Part shown: in pieces, positions 36,781-45,026 of the stretch
Numbering within the stretch: position 1 is the first letter of the stretch
Layout of the letters: each line of letters starts with the position of its first letter
Assembly (NCBI RefSeq): GCF_937980635.1
Contig: NZ_CALJPG010000008.1
Span: 66,114 to 130,113 of the forward strand
Source of the DNA: an uncultured Campylobacter sp.
Lineage (GTDB): Bacteria > Campylobacterota > Campylobacteria > Campylobacterales > Campylobacteraceae
Direction: 5' to 3'
DNA length: 64,000 nucleotides
Notes under the pieces: model-generated
What the model was told of the DNA's origin: nothing
What the model saw: the letters and a program-made list of their open reading frames with translations, nothing else
The model's database searches: none
Translations under genes and position numbers: made by a program

Positions 36781-37170
36781 AGCGCAGCCAAAGGTCATAA
36801 AGTCAGAGGCTGCAGCTAAATTTAATTTCGCTACGAGATTACGAGCAGCAACGTCGCGTTTATGTCGTGATAGAATTTGCTAAATTTAATTCCATTGCGA
36901 GATGACGGTGCAGGATTTTTTAGCAACTAAAACTTTGGTGGCGCTTCGGTGGCTTTATTTCGCGCAGATCAAGGACGAGCGCGCGAGCACTTATGCCTTT
37001 GATTTCATGGCTCACCGTGGACTGGCAGATTTTTTTATGTGATACCGCATGGCGCGCTACGACCAATTTATAGCCGCATCAAGCGATAAATGACTAGCAT
37101 ACGACGCTAAAAAAGGTAAAATTTAAATTTAAAATTTGCAGATAAAATTCCGTGCTAAAAACCGGCTGGA
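36781..37170 (+). other. gap between pyk and merT-like gene, with a small interrupted frame
   Basis: A possible coding remnant lies at 36902-37093 on the plus strand: ATG 36902 opens a frame reading MTVQDFLATKTLVALRWLYF and so on to a TGA at 37040-37042, and the same frame continues as YRMARYDQFIAASSDK to a TGA at 37091-37093. No clear ribosome-binding site lies before it and no family is recognised. A GCAGCC/GGCTGC hairpin follows pyk closely (about 36785-36815). Confidence 0.35.
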
Positions 37171-37209
37171 GTGCGACAAGATTATCAAGATTATACTGAA
37201 AGGCAAAAT

Positions 37210-37611
37210 TTGAAAACCGAACTAGAAAATCCCGCGCAAGAAACCTTGACGCAAAAACGGGAAAATCCTGGCAAAAATCGCTTCAGCGCGCGCAGTCTTT
37301 GGCTGATATTTGCCGCGATTTTTAGCGCGGTTGCGGCGACGTTTTGCTGCCTGCCCGCGCTTTTATTTTTGATTTTCGGCGCGAGTTTTTCCATTTTTTC
37401 GGGCGCTGAGGCGCTGGAGAGCTACCGCGCGCCGCTTTCTGCGTTAGCACTTTTTTGCTTCGCGCTTTCTGCATTTTTCTTTTTCAAGAAGCCGCGCGCA
37501 TGCTCGCTGCAAAGCGGGCGTAAAAAATGGATTTTAATCTACGCGCTTTTAGGAGCCTTGCTTGCCTTTATGCTTACATATCCTGAAATTTTAGGAGGGC
37601 TTTATGCGTAA
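37210..37611 (+). CDS. merT: MerT-like membrane transport protein
   Basis: About 133 residues with three hydrophobic segments (roughly 30-52, 66-86 and 100-120 from this start). The first helix carries a vicinal cysteine pair in FCCLPALLFLIFG, the metal-accepting motif of mercuric transport protein MerT. I chose TTG 37210, with AAAGG six bases upstream, over the GTG at 37171, which has no properly spaced ribosome-binding site. It overlaps a MerP-like gene by eight bases. No merA reductase or MerR regulator lies nearby, so the metal and the purpose are uncertain. Confidence 0.65.
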   Translation: MKTELENPAQETLTQKRENPGKNRFSARSLWLIFAAIFSAVAATFCCLPALLFLIFGASFSIFSGAEALESYRAPLSALALFCFALSAFFFFKKPRACSLQSGRKKWILIYALLGALLAFMLTYPEILGGLYA

Positions 37612-37864
37612 AATTTTGTTTTTGATGCTTGGATTTACGGCGCTTTTTGCCGACAAAGAGGTTAAAATTTACGTGGAAAAAATCCACTGCCCGCTCTGCA
37701 CTACGATCGTGCGAAAGGCGCTTTTGCAAACACCAGGCGTGATAAGCGCGAAGGTTTCGCAGCAGAGCAAAACAGCAACCGTCGCGGCAAAAGATGACGC
37801 AAACGAGACCGCGATGCTTGAGGCGATCGCAAAAACGGGCTATGAGGGCGTAATCGTAAAATAA
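37604..37864 (+). CDS. merP: MerP-like periplasmic metal-binding protein
   Basis: An 86-residue protein: a signal peptide (about 1-16) followed by a heavy-metal-associated (HMA) domain. The ligand motif is HCPLCTTIVRKAL, where MerP and copper chaperones have GMTCxxC. The HMA fold continues with GVISAKVSQQSKTATVAAK and ends with KTGYEGVIV. GGAGGG lies upstream of the ATG, inside the merT-like gene. It should bind a soft metal and pass it to the MerT-like partner. Confidence 0.75.
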   Translation: MRKILFLMLGFTALFADKEVKIYVEKIHCPLCTTIVRKALLQTPGVISAKVSQQSKTATVAAKDDANETAMLEAIAKTGYEGVIVK

Positions 37865-38142
37865 AAATCCCCGGCAAAATTCGGACTAAATTTTAAATAA
37901 AATTCTTGCTAAATTTCGGTAAAATTCCTGCGATTTGCGTAAAATTTCATTTTGCGCAGCTTGCCTGCAGCGCAAGCTAGCGCGATTGAAATTCTGCGCG
38001 TATTTTGCGGAAGCGCTATGTCGGCGTGATCGCGTTTAAATTTAGCAGAATTTCGTAAGCGCTTAAGCGGGCGCGGGCGCGCTTAAATTTAACGGGCGTG
38101 TCGCAATAACGCGCGGATATAATAAATTCAAAAGGAGCAAAC

Positions 38143-39420
38143 ATGCAAAAAAACGAGGTTATAAACGATTTTAAAAAGCTGTGCGAGATACCGCACTGTA
38201 GCTGCGAAACGGAGCAGATGAGGGAGTTTTTGGCGGATTTTGCGCGCTGCCTGGGCTTTAGCGTGAGCGTCGATGAGGCGGGCAACATCCACGCCGTAAA
38301 GGGCGAGCCTAAAATCTGTCTGCAAAGCCACTACGACATGGTCTGCGTGGGTGCGGCGCCGAATTTAGAGCTTATCGAAGAGGACGGCATCCTAAGGGCG
38401 AAAAACTCGAGCTTGGGCGCTGACGACGGCATCGGCGTGGCGATGATGATGGGCGCAATGAGGGAGTTTGCGAATTTAGAGTGCCTGTTTACCAACGACG
38501 AAGAGGTCGGGCTCGTGGGCGCAAACGCCTTTAAAGGTAAAATTTTATCGCCAAATCTGCTAAATTTAGACAGCGAGGAGGACGACCGCGTGACGCTGGG
38601 ATGTGCCGGCGGTATAAACGTGAGCGCAAAAATCGGCGCTGCGAGCGTCAAAAAGAGCGGTAAAATTTACGAGATCGGCGTCACTGGGCTTAGCGGCGGG
38701 CACTCGGGCAACGAGATACATAAAAATATCCCAAACGCGACGAAGCTACTGGCAAAATTTCTCGCCGAGGAGGGCTGTGAGCTAATCAGCCTTGATTTTG
38801 GCGAGAGGAGCAACTCGATCCCCGCAAATGCAGTGTGCAAGGCGCTGTGCGCGCATGAGCTAAAGCAGCGCGGACTGGCGTGGGTAAAGAGCCTAGGCGA
38901 GGGCGAAGCGGACGTGCTGGTAAACAGCGGCAAAATTTTAGCGCTAATTAACTCATTTGCCCAGGGCGTGCGCAGCTACGACACGCAGCTTGGCATGGTA
39001 AACGAAAGCATAAATCTCTCGACCGTTAAGCAAAAAGAGGGCGTGATCGAGTTTGACTTTTTCGGACGCGCGATGAAGCGAGAGGGGCTCGAGAATCTGG
39101 GCTTTGAAACCGCTACACTAGCTAGCGCGCTGGGCTTTGAGGTCAAAGTAGCCGACCGCTCGGCGAACTGGGCGCCGTGCATCAGCAACTTCGCGCATCT
39201 GGTACTCGAAGAACTGCAAAAACAAAAGCCGCAGGCTAAATTTGCCGCCGTGCACGCAGGTCTTGAGTGCGGCGTACTGGTCGCAAAACAGCCTGAGCTG
39301 CAAGCCTGCTCCATAGGCCCGAACATCCACTCGCCGCACTCCGTGAACGAGCACTGCGAGATAGCGTCGGTGGAGATGATGGCGGAAGTCGTAAGAAATA
39401 TAATCGCTAGATTGCAATAA
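38143..39420 (+). CDS. pepD: aminoacyl-histidine dipeptidase, M20 family
   Basis: A zinc-dependent cytosolic dipeptidase (carnosinase-like). Motifs: IPHCSCETEQMREFL, CLQSHYDMVCVG (metal His and catalytic Asp), SSLGADDGIGVAMMMGAM (bridging Asp), FTNDEEVGLVGANAF (general base Glu), LNLDSEED and the C-terminal GPNIHSPHSVNEHCEIASV with the last metal His. The length of 425 is a little short of E. coli PepD (485). AAAGGAG precedes the ATG. It stands alone. Confidence 0.92.
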   Translation: MQKNEVINDFKKLCEIPHCSCETEQMREFLADFARCLGFSVSVDEAGNIHAVKGEPKICLQSHYDMVCVGAAPNLELIEEDGILRAKNSSLGADDGIGVAMMMGAMREFANLECLFTNDEEVGLVGANAFKGKILSPNLLNLDSEEDDRVTLGCAGGINVSAKIGAASVKKSGKIYEIGVTGLSGGHSGNEIHKNIPNATKLLAKFLAEEGCELISLDFGERSNSIPANAVCKALCAHELKQRGLAWVKSLGEGEADVLVNSGKILALINSFAQGVRSYDTQLGMVNESINLSTVKQKEGVIEFDFFGRAMKREGLENLGFETATLASALGFEVKVADRSANWAPCISNFAHLVLEELQKQKPQAKFAAVHAGLECGVLVAKQPELQACSIGPNIHSPHSVNEHCEIASVEMMAEVVRNIIARLQ

Positions 39421-39581
39421 ATTTAGCGGTTCGTCTCGCGAGTGCTTTTTCTAGATTTTTGCTTCTTTGCACTCGCAACTGCTTCTTGAAAAGTTACGAA
39501 TGCAAAGAATGAAGCAGAGCGGACGCTAAAATTTGCTCGGCGGAACTACTTGCCAAAATAGCAATTTAAAAGGAGATAAAA

Positions 39582-40283
39582 ATGGAAAACCAGATCAAAA
39601 ATTTTCTGCAAAATTGCGAGCAGATCGTTAAATCGCAAGTAAAGCAATACGAAAACCGCAGCCCTTTCGCAACCAAAATTCCACCCGTTTTTATACTGCC
39701 TTATGATGAATTTGAGCAAAAATTCGGCTCAAATTTACATTTGGATAGCAGTTTTGACGTGCTGGTGTTTGACGGCGATCTTAGTCTTTCGGGAGGCACG
39801 ATAAATTCCGCTTGGCTTAAGGATAAATTTAGCGGGGCAGGCGGTAAAAATAGCGCACGAGCGATGTTTGTTAACGGAAATTTATCTATCGGCGGCGATA
39901 TCGTCGATGATGATTATCTGTTTTTACAGGTCGCCAAAGATACGGCGTGTAATTATCTGCATTCGCAGGACGGCGTTATCGCAATCGGCGGCAATCTAAC
40001 GGCGATTTGGGGCATAAGCGGCGAATACAACGACGGAATGTTGCAGGTTTTTGGAAAAACGCAAGCGCCGTATATCGTCTCAAACGACCACGCAATGCCT
40101 GATCATAGCGCTAGAGAATGCGTCTATGTCCTAGACGGACGGATCGGTCGAAGCTACCTGGGCGCGCTTGAGGGTTGGGAATTTTTTGAAAATAGCGAGT
40201 TGATGTTTAAAGATGGAATTTGCGAAGATGAGCATCAGATCAATATTTCCGCCTTTTTTGAATTCGTAAAAAAAAAGCGTTAA
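39582..40283 (+). CDS. unknown protein, first half of a gene split at an A9 run
   Basis: 233 residues with good AAAAGGAG site before the ATG. The middle shows three repeats of a G-(D/N)-L-x-x-x-G kind: VFDGDLSLSGG, FVNGNLSIGGD and IAIGGNLTAIWG, at about 60-70, 102-112 and 133-145, which suggests a small beta-solenoid. It ends EFVKKKR right at a run of nine A (40268-40276). The next frame (40270-40914) is open immediately after that run, so the two may make one protein. No family recognised. Confidence 0.65.
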   Translation: MENQIKNFLQNCEQIVKSQVKQYENRSPFATKIPPVFILPYDEFEQKFGSNLHLDSSFDVLVFDGDLSLSGGTINSAWLKDKFSGAGGKNSARAMFVNGNLSIGGDIVDDDYLFLQVAKDTACNYLHSQDGVIAIGGNLTAIWGISGEYNDGMLQVFGKTQAPYIVSNDHAMPDHSARECVYVLDGRIGRSYLGALEGWEFFENSELMFKDGICEDEHQINISAFFEFVKKKR

Positions 40284-40290
40284 TCCGCTG

Positions 40291-40914
40291 GTGGATTTTA
40301 AAACTTTTGAAGCTAGAAAAGCTGCCCTAGATGAAGAGGACGAAGAGCAGGAGCCTGGATATTCAAGCGATCTGCCCAAAAATTCCGAAACCGTCGCCGA
40401 GATATTAAATTTAGAAAATTTCAGCGGCAGCGACGAGGAGCTATACGAGTATATGGCGGGTGAATTCGGAGCCATAGAAAAAATAGACGATGAAAGCGAA
40501 AAATATGCTTATGGCGGCAGGGCCTTCGAGCTATCTATCATTGCGGCAAGGATGGCGGAAAATTGGCAGCTGATTACCCAGCGTTACTCTGCGCAGCAGA
40601 TAGACGAGCTACGCAAAATCATCATTAAGAGCGCGACGAATTTAGCCGATTATTTTTTAAAAATCGGCGATAAAAAACAGCTTGCGTTCATCTATGAGTT
40701 TTTAAACGATGATGCGGTAAGCATCGAAAAAGACGAGCCGTTTTTATACGAAACGCTGGTGCGCGCGGGCTTAGAGCTGCAAGACTACGATAACGCTTAC
40801 GCATTAGTGTCCGTCATCGATAAAAAGTCCGAATTTCTGCCGCAGGAGATGGCAAAAAGCATCGCGGACGTGATTAAAAGCGAAGGATACCGGGCTTGGC
40901 TAGAAAAGCAGTAG
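40291..40914 (+). CDS. unknown helical protein, second half of the split gene
   Basis: From GTG 40291, 207 residues; there is no ribosome-binding site and the frame is really open from 40270. It is acidic (EEDEEQEPGYSS near the start) and mainly alpha-helical, with TPR-like segments (LADYFLKIGDKKQLAFIYEFL, LVRAGLELQDYDNAYALVS). Losing one A from the nine-A tract at 40268-40276 would fuse it in frame to the gene upstream, giving about 444 residues. No function is known. Confidence 0.55.
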   Translation: MDFKTFEARKAALDEEDEEQEPGYSSDLPKNSETVAEILNLENFSGSDEELYEYMAGEFGAIEKIDDESEKYAYGGRAFELSIIAARMAENWQLITQRYSAQQIDELRKIIIKSATNLADYFLKIGDKKQLAFIYEFLNDDAVSIEKDEPFLYETLVRAGLELQDYDNAYALVSVIDKKSEFLPQEMAKSIADVIKSEGYRAWLEKQ

Positions 40915-41105
40915 GCTCCGAAAGTAAAACGCTAATTTGCTAAAAGATAAAAATCAAAAGAAGCGTTTATAAAATTTCAATCTAAATTTTTCGCGCCATA
41001 AAGCCGAATGTCTGCCGTAGAGCGGGTTTAGACAAGGCGTCAAAATTTTAAAATTCCGTCAAATTTAAGTGCGTAAATTTAAGCTCGCATCTGCAGGCTG
41101 AAATT

Positions 41106-41747
41106 TTACGGAAAATTCTTATCCTTGCTACTGCACAGCTCGTTTAAAAAGCACTCCTTGCAGTTTGGCTTGATTGCCTTACAGGTGTAGCGGCCGAAAA
41201 GCACCATGCCTTGGTGCAGCTTGCCAAGATCCGTTTTAAAAGCCTCGCTAAGATCGCGCTCCGTAAGCTCGGGCGTCTTTGCACGGCTCAGCCCTAGGCG
41301 ATGCGCGACGCGAAAGACGTGCGTATCCACCGCCATCACGTTTGCGCCCGCACCCTCTAAAAGCACGACGTGAGCGGTCTTTTGCCCCACGCCCGCAAGA
41401 GATTTTAGCCCCGCTTCATCAAGCGGCACGACGCCGTCAAAGTCGCGAACCACCGCCTGCGCCATTTTGATTAAATTTACCGCTTTGTTGTTGTAGAAAT
41501 TGCACGAGCTAATTAGCAGTTTAACGCTTGCCAGATTGGCCTTTGCGAGTGCCCGGGCGTTAGGGAATTCCGCAAAAAAGCGCGGCGTGATCAAATTTAC
41601 CCGCTTGTCGGTACACTGCGCGCTAAGCATCACGCAGACCAAAAGCTGATAGGTGTCTTTAAATTTCAGCTCGCTGCGCTCTTCCGCGAAGTTTTGCAGA
41701 ATTCTCTTTTTTATCTCTAAAATATCTTTTTTACTTCTCATTTGCAT
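41106..41747 (-). CDS. nth: endonuclease III
   Basis: DNA glycosylase/AP lyase that removes oxidised pyrimidines. The helix-hairpin-helix is LKSLAGVGQKTAHVVL with the catalytic Lys, and the catalytic Asp lies in VDTHVFRVAHRLGL. The C-terminal [4Fe-4S] motif is complete (C-x6-C-x2-C-x5-C in CKAIKPNCKECFLNELC). The 213 residues are normal. It is divergent from peb4, as I recall from C. jejuni. Confidence 0.97.
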   Translation of the reverse strand: MQMRSKKDILEIKKRILQNFAEERSELKFKDTYQLLVCVMLSAQCTDKRVNLITPRFFAEFPNARALAKANLASVKLLISSCNFYNNKAVNLIKMAQAVVRDFDGVVPLDEAGLKSLAGVGQKTAHVVLLEGAGANVMAVDTHVFRVAHRLGLSRAKTPELTERDLSEAFKTDLGKLHQGMVLFGRYTCKAIKPNCKECFLNELCSSKDKNFP

Positions 41748-41811
41748 TTCCTCAAGGCGGAATTCTACCCTAAAATTCTAAAGCACAGTTTGATTGTTAA
41801 CAACTTTGAGT

Positions 41812-41817
41812 TATAAT
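41812..41817 (+). promoter_or_regulatory. -10 element of peb4
   Basis: TATAAT with a preceding T, 27 bases before the ATG at 41844, in the short gap between the divergent nth and peb4. AAGGA lies before the ATG. Confidence 0.5.
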
Positions 41818-41843
41818 CGCCGTTAAAATTTTTTTAAGGAATT

Positions 41844-42656
41844 ATGATGAAAAAAGTTTTATTTACAGCACTTAGTTTGGCTGCTGCTATCAGCCTTAAC
41901 GCTACCGTTTACGCTACCGTAAATGGCAAAGACGTAACCGAAAAAGAGCTTGCTCCGCTACTTCAAGGCATAGGTAACGTAGATATCGCTGCTCTTAACG
42001 CGGATCAAAAAAAGGAGCTTATCGATAAAGGCATCGATCTGATGCTGCTAACGGATGAAGCCAAAAAATCGGGCGTTATGGACGAAGACGTTTATAAAAA
42101 AGAGCTTGAAATCGTAAAAGATAACTTAGCGCTTCGCGTATGGCAGGCTAAAGAAGCCAGCAAAATAAATATCGACGATAAAGAAATAGCCGATTTTTAC
42201 AACAAAAACAAAGCGCGCTTTACCGAGCCTGCGAGAATCAAAGCGGCTCAGATCGTCGTTAAAACCGAAGCTGAGGCAAACGATATTATTAAGCAGTTAA
42301 AAGGGCTTAGCGACAGTGCGCTATTTACTAAATTTGCAGAGCTTGCCAAAGCTAAATCTATCGATCCGCAGGCTAAACAAACTGGCGGCGAGCTAGGCTG
42401 GATGCCTAGTGATCAGGTCAAGCCTTTTGCCGATGCGATCTCTAAGATAAAAGATGGTCAAATCACTACTAAAGCTATTAGAAGCAGAGTCGGATATCAC
42501 GTCGTGTTAAAAGAGGAGTCTCAAGCTAAAAAGCAGTTAAGTCAAAGCGAGGCAAAGCCTTTTATTGAGCGCGTGCTTAGACAGCAAAAAGCGGCGAAAG
42601 TAGTCGAGCAAAAAGCGGCAGATCTTCACAAAAACGCTAAAATCGAGTATAAATAA
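41844..42656 (+). CDS. peb4: Peb4, periplasmic peptidyl-prolyl isomerase/chaperone
   Basis: A SurA-like chaperone (also called CBF2) that helps outer-membrane proteins fold. It has a signal peptide (about 1-20, cleaved after LNA), an N-terminal helical chaperone domain, and a PpiC parvulin domain (about 130-225) with PARIKAAQIVVKTEAEANDII, GGELGWMPSDQVKPFADAI and RVGYHVVLKEE. The 270 residues match Campylobacter Peb4. It is followed 14 bases later by fba, as in C. jejuni. Confidence 0.93.
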   Translation: MMKKVLFTALSLAAAISLNATVYATVNGKDVTEKELAPLLQGIGNVDIAALNADQKKELIDKGIDLMLLTDEAKKSGVMDEDVYKKELEIVKDNLALRVWQAKEASKINIDDKEIADFYNKNKARFTEPARIKAAQIVVKTEAEANDIIKQLKGLSDSALFTKFAELAKAKSIDPQAKQTGGELGWMPSDQVKPFADAISKIKDGQITTKAIRSRVGYHVVLKEESQAKKQLSQSEAKPFIERVLRQQKAAKVVEQKAADLHKNAKIEYK

Positions 42657-42670
42657 TATAGGAGCTAAAA

Positions 42671-43735
42671 ATGGGCGTTTTAGATATAGTAAAACCGGGC
42701 GTTTTAAGCGGCGATGACGTAAGTAAGGTCTATGCGTATGCGAAGCAGCAAGGCTTTGCGATCCCTGCGGTAAACGTAGTGGGGAGCAACTCCATAAACG
42801 CCGTCTTGGAAAGCGCTAAAATCGCAAATTCGCCCGTAATAATTCAGTTTAGCAACGGCGGCGCAGCATTTTATGCAGGCGCTACTTGCCCTAATGCCGC
42901 AGTTTTAGGCGCTATCGCAGGCGCACGTCAAGTGCATGCTCTGGCAGCTCATTATGGTGTTGCGGTGATTTTGCATACTGATCATGCCGCGAGGAAGCTG
43001 CTTCCGTGGATCGACGAGCTCATCGAAGCTAATACCGCTCATAAAAAAGCTCACGGCGTGCCGCTGTTTAGCTCGCATATGCTCGATCTTAGCGAGGATG
43101 ATTTGGAGTTAAATTTAGCGACCTGCGAAAAGTATTTGGAAATTTTAAGCGATCTTGGAATTTCGCTTGAGATCGAGCTTGGCGTCACAGGCGGCGAAGA
43201 GGACGGCGTCGATAATACCGGCGTTGATAATGCGCGGCTTTACACCCAGCCCGCAGATGTCGCTCTTGCTTACGAACGGCTAAGCAAAATCAGCGATAGA
43301 TTCAGCATTGCGGCAAGCTTCGGCAACGTCCACGGCGTGTATAAGCCGGGCAATGTCGTGCTGAGACCTGAAATTTTGAAAAATTCGCAAAAATTCGTCC
43401 GAGAAAAATTTAATCTGCAATCCGAGAAGCCCGTAAATTTCGTCTTTCATGGCGGCAGCGGCAGCGAGACCTCCGACATCAAGGCAGCCGTCAGCTACGG
43501 CGTCGTTAAGATGAATATCGACACCGACACGCAGTGGGCGTTCTGGGACGGCGTGCGCGCTTATGAGGCCAAAAATCGCGGCTATTTGCAAGCTCAAATC
43601 GGCAATCCAGAAGGTGAGGATAAACCGAATAAAAAATTCTACGATCCTCGCAAATGGCTGAGAGCGGGCGAGCAGAGTATGGTGGCGCGCTTGCAGGTCG
43701 CATTTGAAAATCTAAATTGCCTAAATAGGAACTAA
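42671..43735 (+). CDS. fbaA: class II fructose-bisphosphate aldolase
   Basis: Zinc-dependent reversible cleavage of fructose 1,6-bisphosphate, here likely used for gluconeogenesis. Motifs: VILHTDHAA (catalytic Asp and zinc His), ELGVTGGEEDGVDN (metal-binding Glu), SFGNVHGVYKPGNV (zinc His), VFHGGSGS (zinc His) and GVVKMNIDTDTQWAFWDGVR. 354 residues is typical for the E. coli-like class IIA. Coupled to the gene at 43737 with one base between. Confidence 0.97.
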   Translation: MGVLDIVKPGVLSGDDVSKVYAYAKQQGFAIPAVNVVGSNSINAVLESAKIANSPVIIQFSNGGAAFYAGATCPNAAVLGAIAGARQVHALAAHYGVAVILHTDHAARKLLPWIDELIEANTAHKKAHGVPLFSSHMLDLSEDDLELNLATCEKYLEILSDLGISLEIELGVTGGEEDGVDNTGVDNARLYTQPADVALAYERLSKISDRFSIAASFGNVHGVYKPGNVVLRPEILKNSQKFVREKFNLQSEKPVNFVFHGGSGSETSDIKAAVSYGVVKMNIDTDTQWAFWDGVRAYEAKNRGYLQAQIGNPEGEDKPNKKFYDPRKWLRAGEQSMVARLQVAFENLNCLNRN

Positions 43736-43736
43736 T

Positions 43737-45026
43737 ATGGATCGCCCAAATAACGAAGTGCTCGATATCACGCTACCTGAGGCGAAGGAGCGCTCGTTAG
43801 CGGGCGTTTTTTTTAAGATCGCAGCTCTGCCGATCGCGGTTTTTGTGGTGTTTTTGCTGGGCTATTTGGGGCTTATCGGACTAAAAGTAGAGACGCACTC
43901 GATCCTGATGCTTGCAGTTTTGCTTATTATTGCACTAATTTTAGCTCGTCATAATGCAGAATATGGCTGCTTAAATTTTCAAAATAATATCGATGATTTC
44001 AAGCGCGAGCTGAAAAATTACATCGTCGCCAATCTTTTAAGTATCGGCGGTAAGAAAAAATCCGATGCTAGCTTTGATCTTTTTGTGGACGAATACGGCT
44101 ACTCGCTGCGTAATCAAAACTACGCTTCCGTCGCATCGGCAGTCTTTCCGATGCTTGGAATTTTAGGAACTTTCATCTCGATTGCGATTTCGATGCCGCA
44201 CTTTTCCTCAAGCAATATCGATGGGCTCGAAACCGAGATCGCGCAGCTTCTAGGCGGCGTAGGCACGGCGTTTTACGTCTCGATCTATGGAATTTTCTTA
44301 GCGCTTTGGTGGATATATTTTGAGAAAAAAGGCATTAGCAAATATGAGCGTCTGCTCATCAAATACAAAAATTCCACTAAAAATTTTTTCTGGAACAAAG
44401 ACGAAATAACACAGGGCTATCTGAGTGAAATTTTAAACGCTAATTCTGAAATTTCGCGCTCATTTGCGATGATGAGCTCTACGAATTTTACCGAAAGGCT
44501 AAACCGCCTAATCGATGAAAAAATCGGCGCGTTTGAAAGCGTGATGGAAGCCGAGAAGCGAAGTATGGCAATTACACAAGAAGAGCTTGAAAAGGCAGGA
44601 GAGATGATCCAAAGGACAAATCTCGCTCACGGTGAGTTAGATAAGAGCTTCGCTCAAATTTTATCTGCGCTTAAGTCCGTGTCTGCAAGCCTAATCGAAA
44701 TTCAAAACGGAATTTCCGCGCAGTATCTAAGCCAGTCTAAGACTTTAACGGATGGGCAAGGCGAGCTGGCTAACGTTACGAATGCATTAAGCGCTCAAAT
44801 CAAGAGCCTAAATGCCTCCTTAGGTGGGTTTGCGGGCGAAATTTCAAGTTCGCAGAATGCTTACGCCGCTAAAATTGACGCTAGCTTTAAGGGGTTAAGC
44901 GCGGATTTGAAGGCACTTTTAGCTGGAGAGGGCGCTGCGCGGACGAGCAACGAAAGCATCATCGAAGAGCTTCGCAAAACGCTTGCGAGCATCGATGAAA
45001 AAGCACTTTTAGATGAAAACGAATAA
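43737..45026 (+). CDS. MotA/TolQ/ExbB-like proton channel protein with long helical tail
   Basis: 429 residues. Hydrophobic segments lie at about 26-48, 54-72, 131-152 and 172-196; the last two carry the channel motif (FPMLGILGTFISIAISM and LLGGVGTAFYVSIYGIFLALWW). The C-terminal half (about 200-429) is a long coiled helical tail, rich in Glu, Lys, Ser and Asn. This plan, with an OmpA-domain partner encoded next, resembles ZorA of Zorya systems and the MotA stator. I recall a like pair after fba in C. jejuni (Cj0598-Cj0599). No defence effector lies beside it, so it may be a housekeeping stator of unknown load. Confidence 0.75.
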   Translation: MDRPNNEVLDITLPEAKERSLAGVFFKIAALPIAVFVVFLLGYLGLIGLKVETHSILMLAVLLIIALILARHNAEYGCLNFQNNIDDFKRELKNYIVANLLSIGGKKKSDASFDLFVDEYGYSLRNQNYASVASAVFPMLGILGTFISIAISMPHFSSSNIDGLETEIAQLLGGVGTAFYVSIYGIFLALWWIYFEKKGISKYERLLIKYKNSTKNFFWNKDEITQGYLSEILNANSEISRSFAMMSSTNFTERLNRLIDEKIGAFESVMEAEKRSMAITQEELEKAGEMIQRTNLAHGELDKSFAQILSALKSVSASLIEIQNGISAQYLSQSKTLTDGQGELANVTNALSAQIKSLNASLGGFAGEISSSQNAYAAKIDASFKGLSADLKALLAGEGAARTSNESIIEELRKTLASIDEKALLDENE

